From contig JAUIKL010000003.1 in assembly GCA_030430625.1 (NCBI GenBank), positions 1-64,000 of the forward strand: a stretch of 64,000 bases of DNA. Direction: 5' to 3'. Below are positions 21,084-31,297 of this stretch, one piece after another (the first letter of the stretch is position 1; every line of letters begins with the position of its first letter). A program made the translations under genes and the position numbers. The DNA is from Gemmatimonadota bacterium (GTDB lineage: Bacteria; Gemmatimonadota; Gemmatimonadetes; Longimicrobiales; Gaopeijiaceae). Below the pieces are notes generated by a model. That model did no database searches, was not told where the DNA came from, and saw nothing but the letters and a program-made list of their open reading frames with translations.

Positions 21084-21428
21084 ATGTCGCGCGCTCTCGG
21101 AGAGTTCGAACAGCTCATCCTTTTCGCCCTCGTGCAGCTGGACGACGAGGCGTACGGAGCCGCGATTGGTCGCGCGATCGAAGACCGGACGGGCCGGACG
21201 GTCTCGGCCGGAGCGATCTACACGGCGCTCGACCGCCTGGCCGCTCGCGGGCTGGTGACGTCCGAGATCGGTGAGCCGACCGCAGAGCGAGGGGGACGGC
21301 GCCGGAAGTACTACACGTTGGAGCCTGCCGGTGCCGTGGAGTTGAGTCGCTCGGTCGATGTGATTCGCTCGATGTCCGAGGGCCTCATGCCGAAAGTCGA
21401 AGCGCTGGCGGCGGAGCGCGCCGGATGA
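21084..21428 (+). CDS. PadR family transcriptional regulator
   Basis: [58 protein letters not shown]. Confidence 0.92.
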   Translation: MSRALGEFEQLILFALVQLDDEAYGAAIGRAIEDRTGRTVSAGAIYTALDRLAARGLVTSEIGEPTAERGGRRRKYYTLEPAGAVELSRSVDVIRSMSEGLMPKVEALAAERAG

Positions 21429-24145
21429 CGTCCCGGCCTCCCTGGTCGGCCCGGGTTCTCCTCCGACTGCTCCTCAGGGGACGGGGCTCGGAGTTCGTGG
21501 TCGGAGACCTGCTCGAACGCTGGGAGCGCGACGTGGCCGCGGGTGGTGTCGGCGCCCGCCGCCGGGCGCGGGGGCGGTTGTGGAAGGGAGTGATGGGCAG
21601 CGCCGCCGCGTGGTGGCGACCGGGTGCGGTGCGGGACCGCCGGCGGTGGCGTCCGGCGGGGCCCGATGGAAACGACGACAGGGGAGGGGATGGGATGGGG
21701 ATGTGGCTGCAGGATTTGAGGACGGCGGGACGGAGTCTTCGACGTCGACCGGGCTTTGCCCTGGGGGTCGCCCTGACCCTGGGGCTCGGGATCGGTGCGA
21801 CGACGACGATCTTCAGCGTCGTGGACGGCGTCATGCTTCGCCCGCTTCCCTACGACGACCCCGGACGGCTGGCTGCGATCGGGACGACGTTCCCGACTCG
21901 CGAATGGGCGGACGAAGGGGCCGGCCTCAAGTACCTGGCCGGGATCTCGATGCTGAACGTCCGGGACTTCGCCGAACGCACTCGGTCCTTCGACGCGCTG
22001 GCGGGCATCGAGACGACGAACGTCCTCCTCCCGGACCAGGGGACGGGGCCGGAGCTGGCCGGCGCGGCGCGGGTCTCGAACGAGCTCTTCCAGATCCTCG
22101 GTGTGGCTCCCGCGCTCGGGCGCACCTTCGTTCCCGAGGAGCACGAGGCAGGGGCCGACCCCGCCGTCATCCTCTCGTACGGCGCCTGGGAGCGGCGCTT
22201 CGGCGGCGACCCGGACATCATCGGACGGACCGTCGAGCCGGTCGGGCTCCCCTTCACGATCGTCGGAGTGCTCCCCGCCGACTTCGTACCGCCCGAGACC
22301 TTTCTCGGCTCGATGCCGGACTTCTGGATGCCGTTGCAGCCGAACCACGCCCGGTACGCCTCACGGGGATCTCGGAGCCTCGGCGTCGTCGGGCGCTTGG
22401 CTCCCGGTGTAACCCTCGAGTCGGCCCGCGCGGAGGCCGACGGGATTGCAGCGGAGCTGGCGGCGGAGTTTCCCGACGGCAACGTCTACCCGGACGGGAG
22501 CTGGTTCGGGATCGGGATCAACGGCCTTCACGAGGACACGGTCGGCACGACGGGCAGTACGCTGAGGATCTTCCTCGCCGCCTCGGCCCTGGTGTTGCTG
22601 CTTGCCGCGATGAACTCGGCAACGCTCCTCCTGGCGCGGGCGCTCGACCGGACCCGGGAGCTGGAGGTACGGGTTGCCCTCGGGGCAGGGCGGGGGCGGG
22701 TCATCCGACTGCTGATGACGGAGGCGGGCCTCCTCACCGCAGCGGGTGGACTCGTCGGTGTGGTCGTGGCCTTTGCCGGGGTCGAGGCCTTCTTGAGGAT
22801 GGCGCCGTCGTCCCTCCCGCGTATCGACACGGTGGCGGTCGACGGTCGGGTGCTGGCCGCCGCCGCAGCCGTCTCCGTGGGGGCGGGTATGGTGGCCGGG
22901 CTGCTCCCGTCCCTCTTCGCGACACGCAGGGGGCCGTCCTCGGTGGCAGCGAGCCGCACGACGACCGGCGACCGCTCTCGTCTCCGAGCCACGCTGGTGG
23001 GCGGACAGATCGCCGTTGCCGTGGTGCTACTCTCGGGCGCGGGTCTGCTCTTCACCTCCTTCGTTCGGATCGTTTCGGTCGACCCCGGCTTCGAGCCAGA
23101 GGGTCTGACCACGATGTTCGTGGCGCTGAAGCGACCCGGCGCGGAGGCGGAGCCGGGGTGGGTCGGTTGGGACCGGCTGGTCGAAGAGGTCGCGTCCGTC
23201 CCCGGTGTCGAAGCCGCGGCGGCCACCTCGAACCCACCCTTTCAGTCCCCTTCCTGGGGGCCGCGCCTCCTCCTACCCGGGGACGAACCCGATCGTCGGC
23301 GGGAAGGCATCGGTGGCTTCGCCGTGACACCCGAGTACCTCGAGACGATTGGTACCGAACTGGTCTCCGGTCGACACCTCCTGCGGTCCGACGGACCCGA
23401 GGCGGAGCCGGTCGCGGTCGTGAACTCCGCGTTCGTCCGTACGCAGCTGGACGGCGCGGATCCTCTCGGGCTTCAGATCCGGCAGGTGGAGGGTGACACC
23501 GAGGTCGTCCTGCGGGTCGTCGGCGTCGTCGAAGATGTCGTTCAGACGTCCGCCGACGAAGGGCCCGTACCCGCCATCTATATGCCGCACACCCAGGTCG
23601 ATTGGCCCTTCGCTCAGCTGGTGGTTCGATCGAGCCTTCCCGCCGAGACGCTCGTCCCGGAATTGAGGGCGGCGGTGGCACGCTTCAACCCGACGGTTCC
23701 GCCCCAGGATGTGCGTACCATGACCGACCGCATGTCGGCCAGCCGGACGGACCCCCGTTTCCACGCCTTCCTGATCGGGGCCTTCGCGCTCATCGCACTG
23801 CTGCTGTCGGCTGCTGGACTCTACGGAACGCTGGCCCACGCCGTACGGAGTCGTCAGCGAGAAATCGGCGTCCGGATGGCGCTGGGTTCGGCGCGGCGTG
23901 GGGTCGTCGGACTGGTCCTGCGCGAGGGTATGGCGATCACGCTCGCCGGGCTCTTCCTCGGGGTCGTGGGTGCCCTGCTCACCTCCCGGGTCCTGGCCGA
24001 CCTTCTCTTTTCGGTCGAGCCGAACGACCCGGTCACGTTCTTGGTGGTCTCTGGTGTCCTACTCGCCGTGGCCGCTGTCGCTTGCCTCTTGCCGGCGCGA
24101 AGGGCTTCCTCGGTGGATCCGGTGGAGGTGCTGCGGGCGGAGTAG
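21425..24145 (+). CDS. ADOP-type ABC transporter permease
   Basis: 906 aa; MacB_PCD/FtsX domains; ATGA overlap with padR; C-terminus [18 protein letters not shown]. Confidence 0.92.
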   Translation: MTSRPPWSARVLLRLLLRGRGSEFVVGDLLERWERDVAAGGVGARRRARGRLWKGVMGSAAAWWRPGAVRDRRRWRPAGPDGNDDRGGDGMGMWLQDLRTAGRSLRRRPGFALGVALTLGLGIGATTTIFSVVDGVMLRPLPYDDPGRLAAIGTTFPTREWADEGAGLKYLAGISMLNVRDFAERTRSFDALAGIETTNVLLPDQGTGPELAGAARVSNELFQILGVAPALGRTFVPEEHEAGADPAVILSYGAWERRFGGDPDIIGRTVEPVGLPFTIVGVLPADFVPPETFLGSMPDFWMPLQPNHARYASRGSRSLGVVGRLAPGVTLESARAEADGIAAELAAEFPDGNVYPDGSWFGIGINGLHEDTVGTTGSTLRIFLAASALVLLLAAMNSATLLLARALDRTRELEVRVALGAGRGRVIRLLMTEAGLLTAAGGLVGVVVAFAGVEAFLRMAPSSLPRIDTVAVDGRVLAAAAAVSVGAGMVAGLLPSLFATRRGPSSVAASRTTTGDRSRLRATLVGGQIAVAVVLLSGAGLLFTSFVRIVSVDPGFEPEGLTTMFVALKRPGAEAEPGWVGWDRLVEEVASVPGVEAAAATSNPPFQSPSWGPRLLLPGDEPDRRREGIGGFAVTPEYLETIGTELVSGRHLLRSDGPEAEPVAVVNSAFVRTQLDGADPLGLQIRQVEGDTEVVLRVVGVVEDVVQTSADEGPVPAIYMPHTQVDWPFAQLVVRSSLPAETLVPELRAAVARFNPTVPPQDVRTMTDRMSASRTDPRFHAFLIGAFALIALLLSAAGLYGTLAHAVRSRQREIGVRMALGSARRGVVGLVLREGMAITLAGLFLGVVGALLTSRVLADLLFSVEPNDPVTFLVVSGVLLAVAAVACLLPARRASSVDPVEVLRAE

Positions 24146-24150
24146 CGCCG

Positions 24151-25413
24151 TCAGTCGCGGCGTCTACGGACGACCTCGACGCCGATCCCGGTCTCGTCCT
24201 CGATGACGCTCCTCAGCTCGTCGAGCAGGTGAGCTCCGCGGATGCCGTCCCCGAGGACGATCCGTCCCCCGCCACGCAGGCGACCGGTGATGGTGTACGA
24301 GGTGCGCGCTCGACTCCCCTGGCCGGACTGCATCGTGACGCGCGCCTCGATGCGCTCGAGGTCGCCGAAGCGGGCCTCTCGAACCGACCGGCCGATCCCG
24401 TGCGAGCGCGTCGAGCGGACTGTTCCTGTGCCGATGGTGACCTCGCGGTGGCTCAGGATCATCGAGCAGGCCATGCCGACGCAGAGAAGTCCTACGAGGC
24501 CGAAGACCACCAGAAACAGTCCCCCGAACGCCAGCCCGAACACGCCGAGCCCCATGCCGAGTCCGGCCTGCGAGAAGACGAACCACCCGGACGCGAGGGT
24601 CAGCATCCCGAAGGTGAGGAGGCCGAAAGGAGCGAACCCGAACCGTCCGCGGCGATACCGGATGCATACCTCTCCGAGCCCGCGCTCGACGTCGATGCCC
24701 CGGCCTCCCCATGGGTTGTCGCGCGTCGGCGACTGCGCGGCCGGTCGGTCCGCTCGGAGAGGAGGCTCGACCCGGTAGACAGGAACCTTGAAGGTCTGAT
24801 CGAGGTCGGCGCCCGGGAGCTCTGCGGCCAGGTGCACCGACCAGTAGTGGTAGTCTTCGGGACGGAGGTCGTCATGCGCCGTCTCGGGAAGGTCCTCGTC
24901 GGGGATGTCGAAGGTGAAGGCCAGCCTCACCCCCGTTCCCGAGCGCTCGACGGCCGGGACGACCTCGGTCGACCAGACGACGTCCTCCCGGCGGGAGCGG
25001 TCGTCACCGGAACCGCGCATGTAGCTTCGGATACAGTGCAGACTCGCCCGCGCCGCCGGCGTCATACCGGCGCGGATAGGGAGGTCGACCGTACCACCGG
25101 CCTGGCCCCCGATCGACCCGGGAAACGGATCCAGCCGAAGGTGGGTGTCGCGAAAGCGAAGGTGCCGAGCCGTCCGAATCGCCGCGCCGATCGCCATCGG
25201 TATCCCGAGCCCGAGGAACAGCAGAAGAACGCCCCGCACGAAGAGGGGGATACCTCCCCAGCCGTCCGCCCACGTGGCGTACAGCACACCCACGGCGAAG
25301 AGGTTCCACACCGCCGCGCCGAGCCAGTAGGCGACCACCGGCCGCAGCCCCTCTGGGCGGGCGATGCCGTCCAACCAGCGGTCGTCGGCGAGCCATGGGC
25401 GCGATTCAGTCAT
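24151..25413 (-). CDS. hypothetical membrane protein
   Basis: 420 aa with several hydrophobic segments; convergent with the ADOP gene. Confidence 0.6.
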   Translation of the reverse strand: MTESRPWLADDRWLDGIARPEGLRPVVAYWLGAAVWNLFAVGVLYATWADGWGGIPLFVRGVLLLFLGLGIPMAIGAAIRTARHLRFRDTHLRLDPFPGSIGGQAGGTVDLPIRAGMTPAARASLHCIRSYMRGSGDDRSRREDVVWSTEVVPAVERSGTGVRLAFTFDIPDEDLPETAHDDLRPEDYHYWSVHLAAELPGADLDQTFKVPVYRVEPPLRADRPAAQSPTRDNPWGGRGIDVERGLGEVCIRYRRGRFGFAPFGLLTFGMLTLASGWFVFSQAGLGMGLGVFGLAFGGLFLVVFGLVGLLCVGMACSMILSHREVTIGTGTVRSTRSHGIGRSVREARFGDLERIEARVTMQSGQGSRARTSYTITGRLRGGGRIVLGDGIRGAHLLDELRSVIEDETGIGVEVVRRRRD

Positions 25414-25559
25414 GGCATCAGTCTACGTCGCGCGGCTTGGCCCGATCCAGATCGTTCTTGTGACGGAGCCCGCGTTTCCGCATCCTCCCGACCGTATTGC
25501 GACCGCCTGGGAACGTGCGGCGAGCTTCCGGCGCGCCGCCCTTGTGCTGAGAGGGGTAT

Positions 25560-27713
25560 GTGAAGAGGTCGATTCGAAGTGTGCTCGCGTTCGTCGTGCT
25601 CGCTCTTCCGGGGACGGCGATGGGCCAGAGCGCCGAGCGTACCGCAGTGGCGACGCGGGTCTCTCAGGGCCCCACGATCGATGGCGTGCTCGACGAAACG
25701 TTCTGGCAGACGATTCCGGTCATCTCCGACTTCGTGCAGCGGGAACCGGTCGACGGAGCCCCTGCGTCCGAGCGGACCGAAGTGCGTATCGCCTACGACG
25801 AGGGGCACCTGTACTTCGGCTTCGTCCTCTACGACTCAGAACCCGAGCTGATTCGGCGGAGCATCCTCCACCGCGAGGGACGGATCGACCAGGACGACCA
25901 TATCTGGATCGGTCTCGATTCGTACAACGACGACCGGAACGGGTACATCTTCGAGTTGAACTCGTTCGGCACCCAGGGTGACGCCCTCTTCAACGACGAG
26001 TCGATGACGCTCGACGATTGGAACTGGGAGGGCGTCTACGAGAGCGAGGCACGCATCACCGAGGAGGGGTGGACCCTCGAGGTCGCGATCCCATTCACGA
26101 CGATTCGGTTTGCGGACGCCGCCGCCCCGGAGATGGGCATCGCGATCCGCCGGGCGATCCGCAGGAAGAACGAGGACGTCTACTGGCCTCACATTCCTCA
26201 GGAGTATCGCAGCGGCTTCACGACCGTGTCGCAGTACGCCACCCTGACCGGGTTACAGGACCTGCGCCGCGGGCGCTACATGGAGGTGAAGCCGTTCGCG
26301 ATTGCGGGAGTTCAGAAGAACGCAGGCGAGGACCGGGATGTCCTGGACGACGTCGGGGTGGACTTCAAGTACGCTCTCACGTCGAACCTCGCGCTCGACC
26401 TCACCTACAACACGGACTTCGCCCAGGTCGAGGCGGACAACGTCCAGATCAACCTCACCCGTTTCTCTCTCTTTTTTCCGGAGAAGCGGGAGTTCTTCCT
26501 CGAACGGGCCGGCCTCTTCTCCTTCGGCGCGGCCCGGGACACCGAAGTGTTCTTCAGTCGTCGGATCGGTCGGGAGAACGACATCATCGGTGGTGGACGA
26601 CTCACCGGGCAGGTCGGGCCACTCTCGATCGGTGTGCTGAGCCTCCAGACCGATGACCTGAGTGAGGGAGCGACCGTCCTCGCGCCGGGGGCCAACAACT
26701 CGGTCCTGCGCCTGCGGGCCGATGTCATGCCACGGACGACGTTGGGAGGGATCGTGACGAGCCTCCAGGACGGGGACGGGCACAGCCGAACCTTCGGTGC
26801 GGATACGCAACTTCGCTTCTGGAACAGCAGCGCCCTGACCGCGTGGATCGCGAGCGTGAGGGACTCGGATGCGGGCACCTCGACCGCAGGGGCGGTCGAA
26901 CTCCGGTTGCAGCCGGAGCGTTGGTACTCCCTCACCGGGAACTACCAGACTGTCGACGAGGACTTCGACCCCGCGCTCGGCTTCGTGCGACGCCAGGACA
27001 TGGTGAAGTACGGGGGTACCGTGGCGTACACGCCTCGCTTCGAAGGAAGTGCGTGGGCGCGCTCCCTCGTAGCAGCCTTCGTAGTCGACCGGATCGATGG
27101 TCAGGATGGGGGGCAGCAGTCTTCGAGCCAGCTGTCCCACAACATGCTCACGCTGCAGTCGGGGGACTTCGTCACCCTCAACTTCCGACGTCGGTTCGAG
27201 AGGCTCGACGAGGCGAGCAGCATTCAAGGACGGACGCTCGACCCCGGAGACTACTCGTTCTTTGCCGTGGACGGATCCTTCCGAACGAATCAGAGTCGGA
27301 CCGTCTCGGGCTCCGCGAACCTCTCGGTCGGGGACTTCTGGAACGGGGATCGCACGAGCTTCGGAGGATCGCTCATGTGGAAGACCGGTCCCTACCTCAC
27401 GCTGACGGGTTCGGCGAACCGGAACGACGTGAGTCTTCCGGTCGTCGACGGTGACTTCTCGACGACGGTGCTGAGCCTCGATGTCCTCGGCGCGGTCTCG
27501 CGGAACCTCTTCGCGAACGCGCTCGTGCAGTGGGACGACGTGTCGAAGGAACTCCAGGCCAACATTCGGATCGACTGGATCCACACCCCGGGTAGCGACC
27601 TCTTCCTCGTGCTCGACACCGGCTACTTCACCGGTGAGCTGATGGATCCGAGAGACCCTCGCTTTCTTCGACGGACCGGGGTCGCCAAGCTGACGTACAT
27701 GAAGGCGTTCTAG
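25560..27713 (+). CDS. DUF5916 / carbohydrate-binding family 9-like outer membrane protein
   Basis: GTG start; TIDGVLDETFWQTIPVISDFVQREPVDGAPASERTEVRIAYDEGHLYFGF and FSLFFPEKREFFLERAGLFSFG. Confidence 0.88.
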   Translation: MKRSIRSVLAFVVLALPGTAMGQSAERTAVATRVSQGPTIDGVLDETFWQTIPVISDFVQREPVDGAPASERTEVRIAYDEGHLYFGFVLYDSEPELIRRSILHREGRIDQDDHIWIGLDSYNDDRNGYIFELNSFGTQGDALFNDESMTLDDWNWEGVYESEARITEEGWTLEVAIPFTTIRFADAAAPEMGIAIRRAIRRKNEDVYWPHIPQEYRSGFTTVSQYATLTGLQDLRRGRYMEVKPFAIAGVQKNAGEDRDVLDDVGVDFKYALTSNLALDLTYNTDFAQVEADNVQINLTRFSLFFPEKREFFLERAGLFSFGAARDTEVFFSRRIGRENDIIGGGRLTGQVGPLSIGVLSLQTDDLSEGATVLAPGANNSVLRLRADVMPRTTLGGIVTSLQDGDGHSRTFGADTQLRFWNSSALTAWIASVRDSDAGTSTAGAVELRLQPERWYSLTGNYQTVDEDFDPALGFVRRQDMVKYGGTVAYTPRFEGSAWARSLVAAFVVDRIDGQDGGQQSSSQLSHNMLTLQSGDFVTLNFRRRFERLDEASSIQGRTLDPGDYSFFAVDGSFRTNQSRTVSGSANLSVGDFWNGDRTSFGGSLMWKTGPYLTLTGSANRNDVSLPVVDGDFSTTVLSLDVLGAVSRNLFANALVQWDDVSKELQANIRIDWIHTPGSDLFLVLDTGYFTGELMDPRDPRFLRRTGVAKLTYMKAF

Positions 27714-28062
27714 CTCGTTCGCTTCAGAGGGCCGTCCGATCGGCTCGGGGCCTCCGCCGACTTTGTAGCGAGTGCGTCACGAAATCCGTCCGTGATCGGT
27801 GCTGGTACCGGGTGTCTCGACGGACGTACGAGATCGGCGGACTTCGCCGCCGGGCCGGAAGGCTGGGGGGCACCTTGGTGCCATTCCGATCACTCCTTTC
27901 CGCCCCGACGGGGGGCGCCAGCGACTGGGCCTGAAGCGGCGTGAGGGGACGGGAACCCCCGCGCCCCGGTGCGATCCGCGTCTCGAGTCGCTTGTGGCAC
28001 GGCTTTGGCAGACCGAGTCGACCGTGCGCAAAAAAAATCGGGACCGCCCGATCGATGCACGA

Positions 28063-28160
28063 CGCTGAAAAGAGCAAAACCGTCGAAAGGCGGTGACGCA
28101 GAGCCACGGGGCCTCCGCGATGAGCCATCGTCCATCGCGAAGCCGGCCGAGCCGCCAGCG
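28063..28160 (+). ncRNA. GEMM-I riboswitch-like aptamer (cyclic-di-GMP-I class; possibly cGAMP-type)
   Basis: AGAGCAAAACCGUCGAAAGGCGGUGACGCAGAGCCACGGGGCCUCC...GAAGCCGGCCGAGCCGCC: 6-bp ACCGUC/GGCGGU stem capped by a GAAA tetraloop, GACGCA.AGCC core, GCGAUG/CAUCGC stem, CGCU/AGCG candidate closing helix. Confidence 0.78.
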
Positions 28161-28190
28161 ATCCTCCAGAAATGGAGACTCACTGGCGGC
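28151..28190 (+). promoter_or_regulatory. candidate riboswitch expression platform
   Basis: GCCGCCAG (28151-28158) perfectly complementary to CTGGCGGC (28183-28190), enclosing CTCCA-GAAA-TGGAG (28164-28177); the 5' arm overlaps the aptamer 3' strand. Confidence 0.65.
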
Positions 28191-28279
28191 CCGATTCTTG
28201 ATGTAGGCCGGGGGAGCACCGCGCACAGCCCCCCCACTTACAAATCACTCGAACTCGAACTCGTACGAGTCACGAATCC

Positions 28280-31198
28280 GTGGAGCTGTGCATGTCGTTT
28301 TGGACCCGCTGGGGGGCGGTCGTACCAACCTGGTGTACCCACCCATCCAGAAACGCTCGATCGAATCTGATCATCCTTGCGATCTCGGCGATGAGTGCGT
28401 GCGCGGACGCGACGCCGACCACGATCGTTTCGCTCGAAACCGGACCCGATTTGAGCCTCGCGTCGATTGCAGTCGTCGGAGGTGACAATCAAGCCGCCGA
28501 AGTCGGGGAACTCGCGCCCGGCACGCTGGCGGTTCACGTCGTCGATGGTGAGGGGCGGCCGGTGCCGTCTCTGGCCGTGGAGTGGGACTTCCGTGACGGC
28601 GTCGGTCGCCTCGGATCCACCGAGGACTCGTTCGTCCGCGGCGTGACCGACGCAAACGGGCGGGCCGAGATCCGCTGGATCCTCGGTAGCCGTGCCGGAC
28701 TTCAGCAGGTCGATGTCTCGTTCGGTACACCGACGTCTTCGGCGAGCGCTGCTCCGGGAGGCAACGGCAACGGCCGTCACTCCACGCGGTTCCTCGCCAC
28801 GGCGCGCCCCGGTCGCGGCACGACCTTGGTCGTCGAGCCGGGGTCGTCCACCGCGATCGAGGGCGAGGAAGTTCAGTACACTGCGGAGCTGCAGGATCGC
28901 TACGGTAACGCGGTCACCCCGAGTGACGTCACCTGGTCGTCCGCGAGTCCGGCGGTCGCGACGGTGGACGGCGCCGGGATGGTCTCGGCTCTCGGTGACG
29001 GGACGACCGACATCAGCGCGGAGACCGGTGGCGTCACGGGTACGGCCCGCCTGACCGTCGAAGCGGCGCCCGAGCCCGAACCCGGTGCCCCCGATCGCAT
29101 CACGGATCTGACGATCGAAGACGTGACGCAGACGTCGATTCGTCTGCGCTGGACGCAGGTTCTGGACGGCGCGGGTAGCGCGGCACCGACCATGATCCGG
29201 TTCGACGAAGGTTCGATGCGCTGGAGTGATGCAGACAACACCGAGGTGACCGTCGCCCCGACTCAGGCCGGCCAATCGATGGAGTACACCATCTCCGGGC
29301 TCGAGCCGGACACCCGGTACCAGTTCCAGGTCGCGGGCTATCGGGCGGACGGACCGGACATCGTGTTCGGCAGCCGGTCCCCTCGTGTCGCGGCATCGAC
29401 GGACCCCATCCCCCCGGTCCTGACCACGGTGCTCGTGAGTCCGGGGCAGTCGACGATTCCTGAGGGTGGGGTCGCTTTGCTGAACGCAACCGGCTTCGAC
29501 CAGAACGGGCAGGTCATGTCCGTCGGGTCCTGGAGCTGGACCTCCTCGAACAACTCGGTCGCAACCGTGAACCAGAACGGACTCGTGACCGCACTTTCGA
29601 ACGGAAGCACCACCGTGACCGCCGTGTCACAGGGCGTGTCCGGGGCTGCGAACGTTTCGGTGACGACGGCCGCGCCGATCATCGACTGGGTCGTGGTCAC
29701 CCCCGAGACCACCACGGTCGACGAAGGAGCCGCGGAGCAGCTTGAGGTCCACGTGTTCGACATCTACGGGAATCAGGTTCAGGGTGTCGATGTCTCGTGG
29801 GTGAGCTCGAACCCCGCGATCGCGGGCGTTTCACAGGACGGCTCGGTGCTCGGCAACGAGGCCGGTTCGGCGACGGTGTCGGCCTCCGTCGATGGGGTCA
29901 CGGGGTCCGCGGCCATCGTCGTGAACGGCGACGATCCGGAGCCTCCGGCGGTCGACGAGATCGTGGTGACGCCTGCGACCTCGACCCTGACCGTCGGTGC
30001 TTCGATCGACTTTTCGGCGACGGTATACGACACCGAAGGGAACGTGATGACCGGCGAGTCCGTCACCTGGAGTTCGTCGAACAGCTCGGTCGTCTCGGTG
30101 AACGGTGGTGGTGCTGGCCAGGCCGTCTCCGAGGGAGTCGCGACGGTCAGCGCCACGATCGGATCCGTGTCCGGCTCGGCCTCGGTGATCGTCGAGGAGG
30201 AGGAGGTAGCGGCGGAGGTTGACTGGATCGTCGTGAGTCCGCCGACGCCTACGGTCAGCGTGGGCGGCAACGTGTCGTTCGCGGCGACGGTCTACGACAC
30301 CAACGGCGACGTCATGGCCGGTGAGTCGGTCTCGTGGAGTACTTCGAACGGAGGTGTCCTGTCCGTCGATGGCAACGGCGACGGTGAGGCGCATGCGATC
30401 GGTGTGGCCACCGTCACGGCCACCATCGGCTCGGTGACCGGTACCGCGCTGGTGACCGTCGAGGGTGGGCCCGGCGATCCGCCGCCGGCCGCGACCCCGT
30501 TCTGGGAGCACAACTGGGACTATGCGAGTACCCAGGAGATGATCAACGCGAACACCAACAGCTACTCACTCGGAGAGGTCTCGCTCGAGTCGGGAACGCT
30601 CTTCGATGGTTCGACCGGAAACTTCATGCGCGCACATCTGCGCGGCGATGGCTCGGAGGACGAGACCAACTACGACATGAACATCCCGGGCGCCGGCGCT
30701 GGTGTCACCGATGAAGTGTGGATCGAGATCTGGGTGCGCTTCGATGACAACTGGTACGGCACCTCTGACGACAAGACGCTGTTCGTCTGGCCCGCGCGTG
30801 GTAGCCGTTGGGAGATCCACTATGGCCTCGGACAGCGCGTGTACGGCGGACCGAGCAGCATGCCGGGTGACTTCTTCATCGTGTCGGATGACGGAAATCG
30901 CCTGGACGTGGAGGACGTGTGGGATGGTCAGTGGCACCGTCACAGGCTTCATCTGCGTGCCTCGTCTTCTCAGGGCGCCAGCGATGGAGCCTTCGAGTGG
31001 TGGTTCGACGATCAGGAACTGGTGACCGCGAACCAGCCCGCGCTGTACGGCAGCCGGACCGGTGAGGGTCTGAACACGGGGTCGTCGTACGACACGCACT
31101 TCACCTCGATGCGCCTGGGCGCGAACGCGGATCCGCGTGGTTCGGGGCAGCGGGACTGGGGCCGCATCCGCATCTGGACGTCGAACCCTGGCTGGTGA
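28280..31198 (+). CDS. secreted/lipid-anchored protein with Big2 Ig-like repeats, FN3 domain and C-terminal lectin/polysaccharide-lyase-like domain
   Basis: Signal LIILAISAMSACA; repeated VSPxxSTVxxGxxVxFSATVYDTxGNVMTGESVTWSSSN blocks; FN3-like IRLRWTQV...YTISGLEPDTRYQFQVAGYR; the start may be the downstream ATG at 28292. Confidence 0.85.
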   Translation: MELCMSFWTRWGAVVPTWCTHPSRNARSNLIILAISAMSACADATPTTIVSLETGPDLSLASIAVVGGDNQAAEVGELAPGTLAVHVVDGEGRPVPSLAVEWDFRDGVGRLGSTEDSFVRGVTDANGRAEIRWILGSRAGLQQVDVSFGTPTSSASAAPGGNGNGRHSTRFLATARPGRGTTLVVEPGSSTAIEGEEVQYTAELQDRYGNAVTPSDVTWSSASPAVATVDGAGMVSALGDGTTDISAETGGVTGTARLTVEAAPEPEPGAPDRITDLTIEDVTQTSIRLRWTQVLDGAGSAAPTMIRFDEGSMRWSDADNTEVTVAPTQAGQSMEYTISGLEPDTRYQFQVAGYRADGPDIVFGSRSPRVAASTDPIPPVLTTVLVSPGQSTIPEGGVALLNATGFDQNGQVMSVGSWSWTSSNNSVATVNQNGLVTALSNGSTTVTAVSQGVSGAANVSVTTAAPIIDWVVVTPETTTVDEGAAEQLEVHVFDIYGNQVQGVDVSWVSSNPAIAGVSQDGSVLGNEAGSATVSASVDGVTGSAAIVVNGDDPEPPAVDEIVVTPATSTLTVGASIDFSATVYDTEGNVMTGESVTWSSSNSSVVSVNGGGAGQAVSEGVATVSATIGSVSGSASVIVEEEEVAAEVDWIVVSPPTPTVSVGGNVSFAATVYDTNGDVMAGESVSWSTSNGGVLSVDGNGDGEAHAIGVATVTATIGSVTGTALVTVEGGPGDPPPAATPFWEHNWDYASTQEMINANTNSYSLGEVSLESGTLFDGSTGNFMRAHLRGDGSEDETNYDMNIPGAGAGVTDEVWIEIWVRFDDNWYGTSDDKTLFVWPARGSRWEIHYGLGQRVYGGPSSMPGDFFIVSDDGNRLDVEDVWDGQWHRHRLHLRASSSQGASDGAFEWWFDDQELVTANQPALYGSRTGEGLNTGSSYDTHFTSMRLGANADPRGSGQRDWGRIRIWTSNPGW

Positions 31199-31206
31199 TT
31201 CTCGAG

Positions 31207-31241
31207 CGGACGGCCCGGTGGCATGTGCTCCGGGCCGTCCG
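31207..31241 (+). terminator. hairpin terminator after the Big2 protein
   Basis: CGGACGGCCCGG (31207-31218) / CCGGGCCGTCCG (31230-31241); no strong U-tract. Confidence 0.5.
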
Positions 31242-31297
31242 CCGAGCGGGGTTCACGACTCGGTCCGGTCGACCGTGACGGACTAGTCGGAGGTCCG

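Noticed and set aside
28029-28037. Poly-A run GCGCAAAAAAAATCGG as a possible minus-strand terminator U-tract
   Set aside because: No clear stable hairpin on the correct side was found and no minus-strand gene ends there.
27890-28237. Minus-strand ORFs across the 27.7-28.3 kb intergenic region
   Set aside because: Low-complexity Arg/Pro/Gly-rich translations; the region is better explained as a leader containing a GEMM-I-like RNA.
28259-28270. ACTCGTACGAGT 12-bp palindrome just before the Big2 gene
   Set aside because: Single short palindrome built from CTCGAA repeats; could be chance, with no supporting context.
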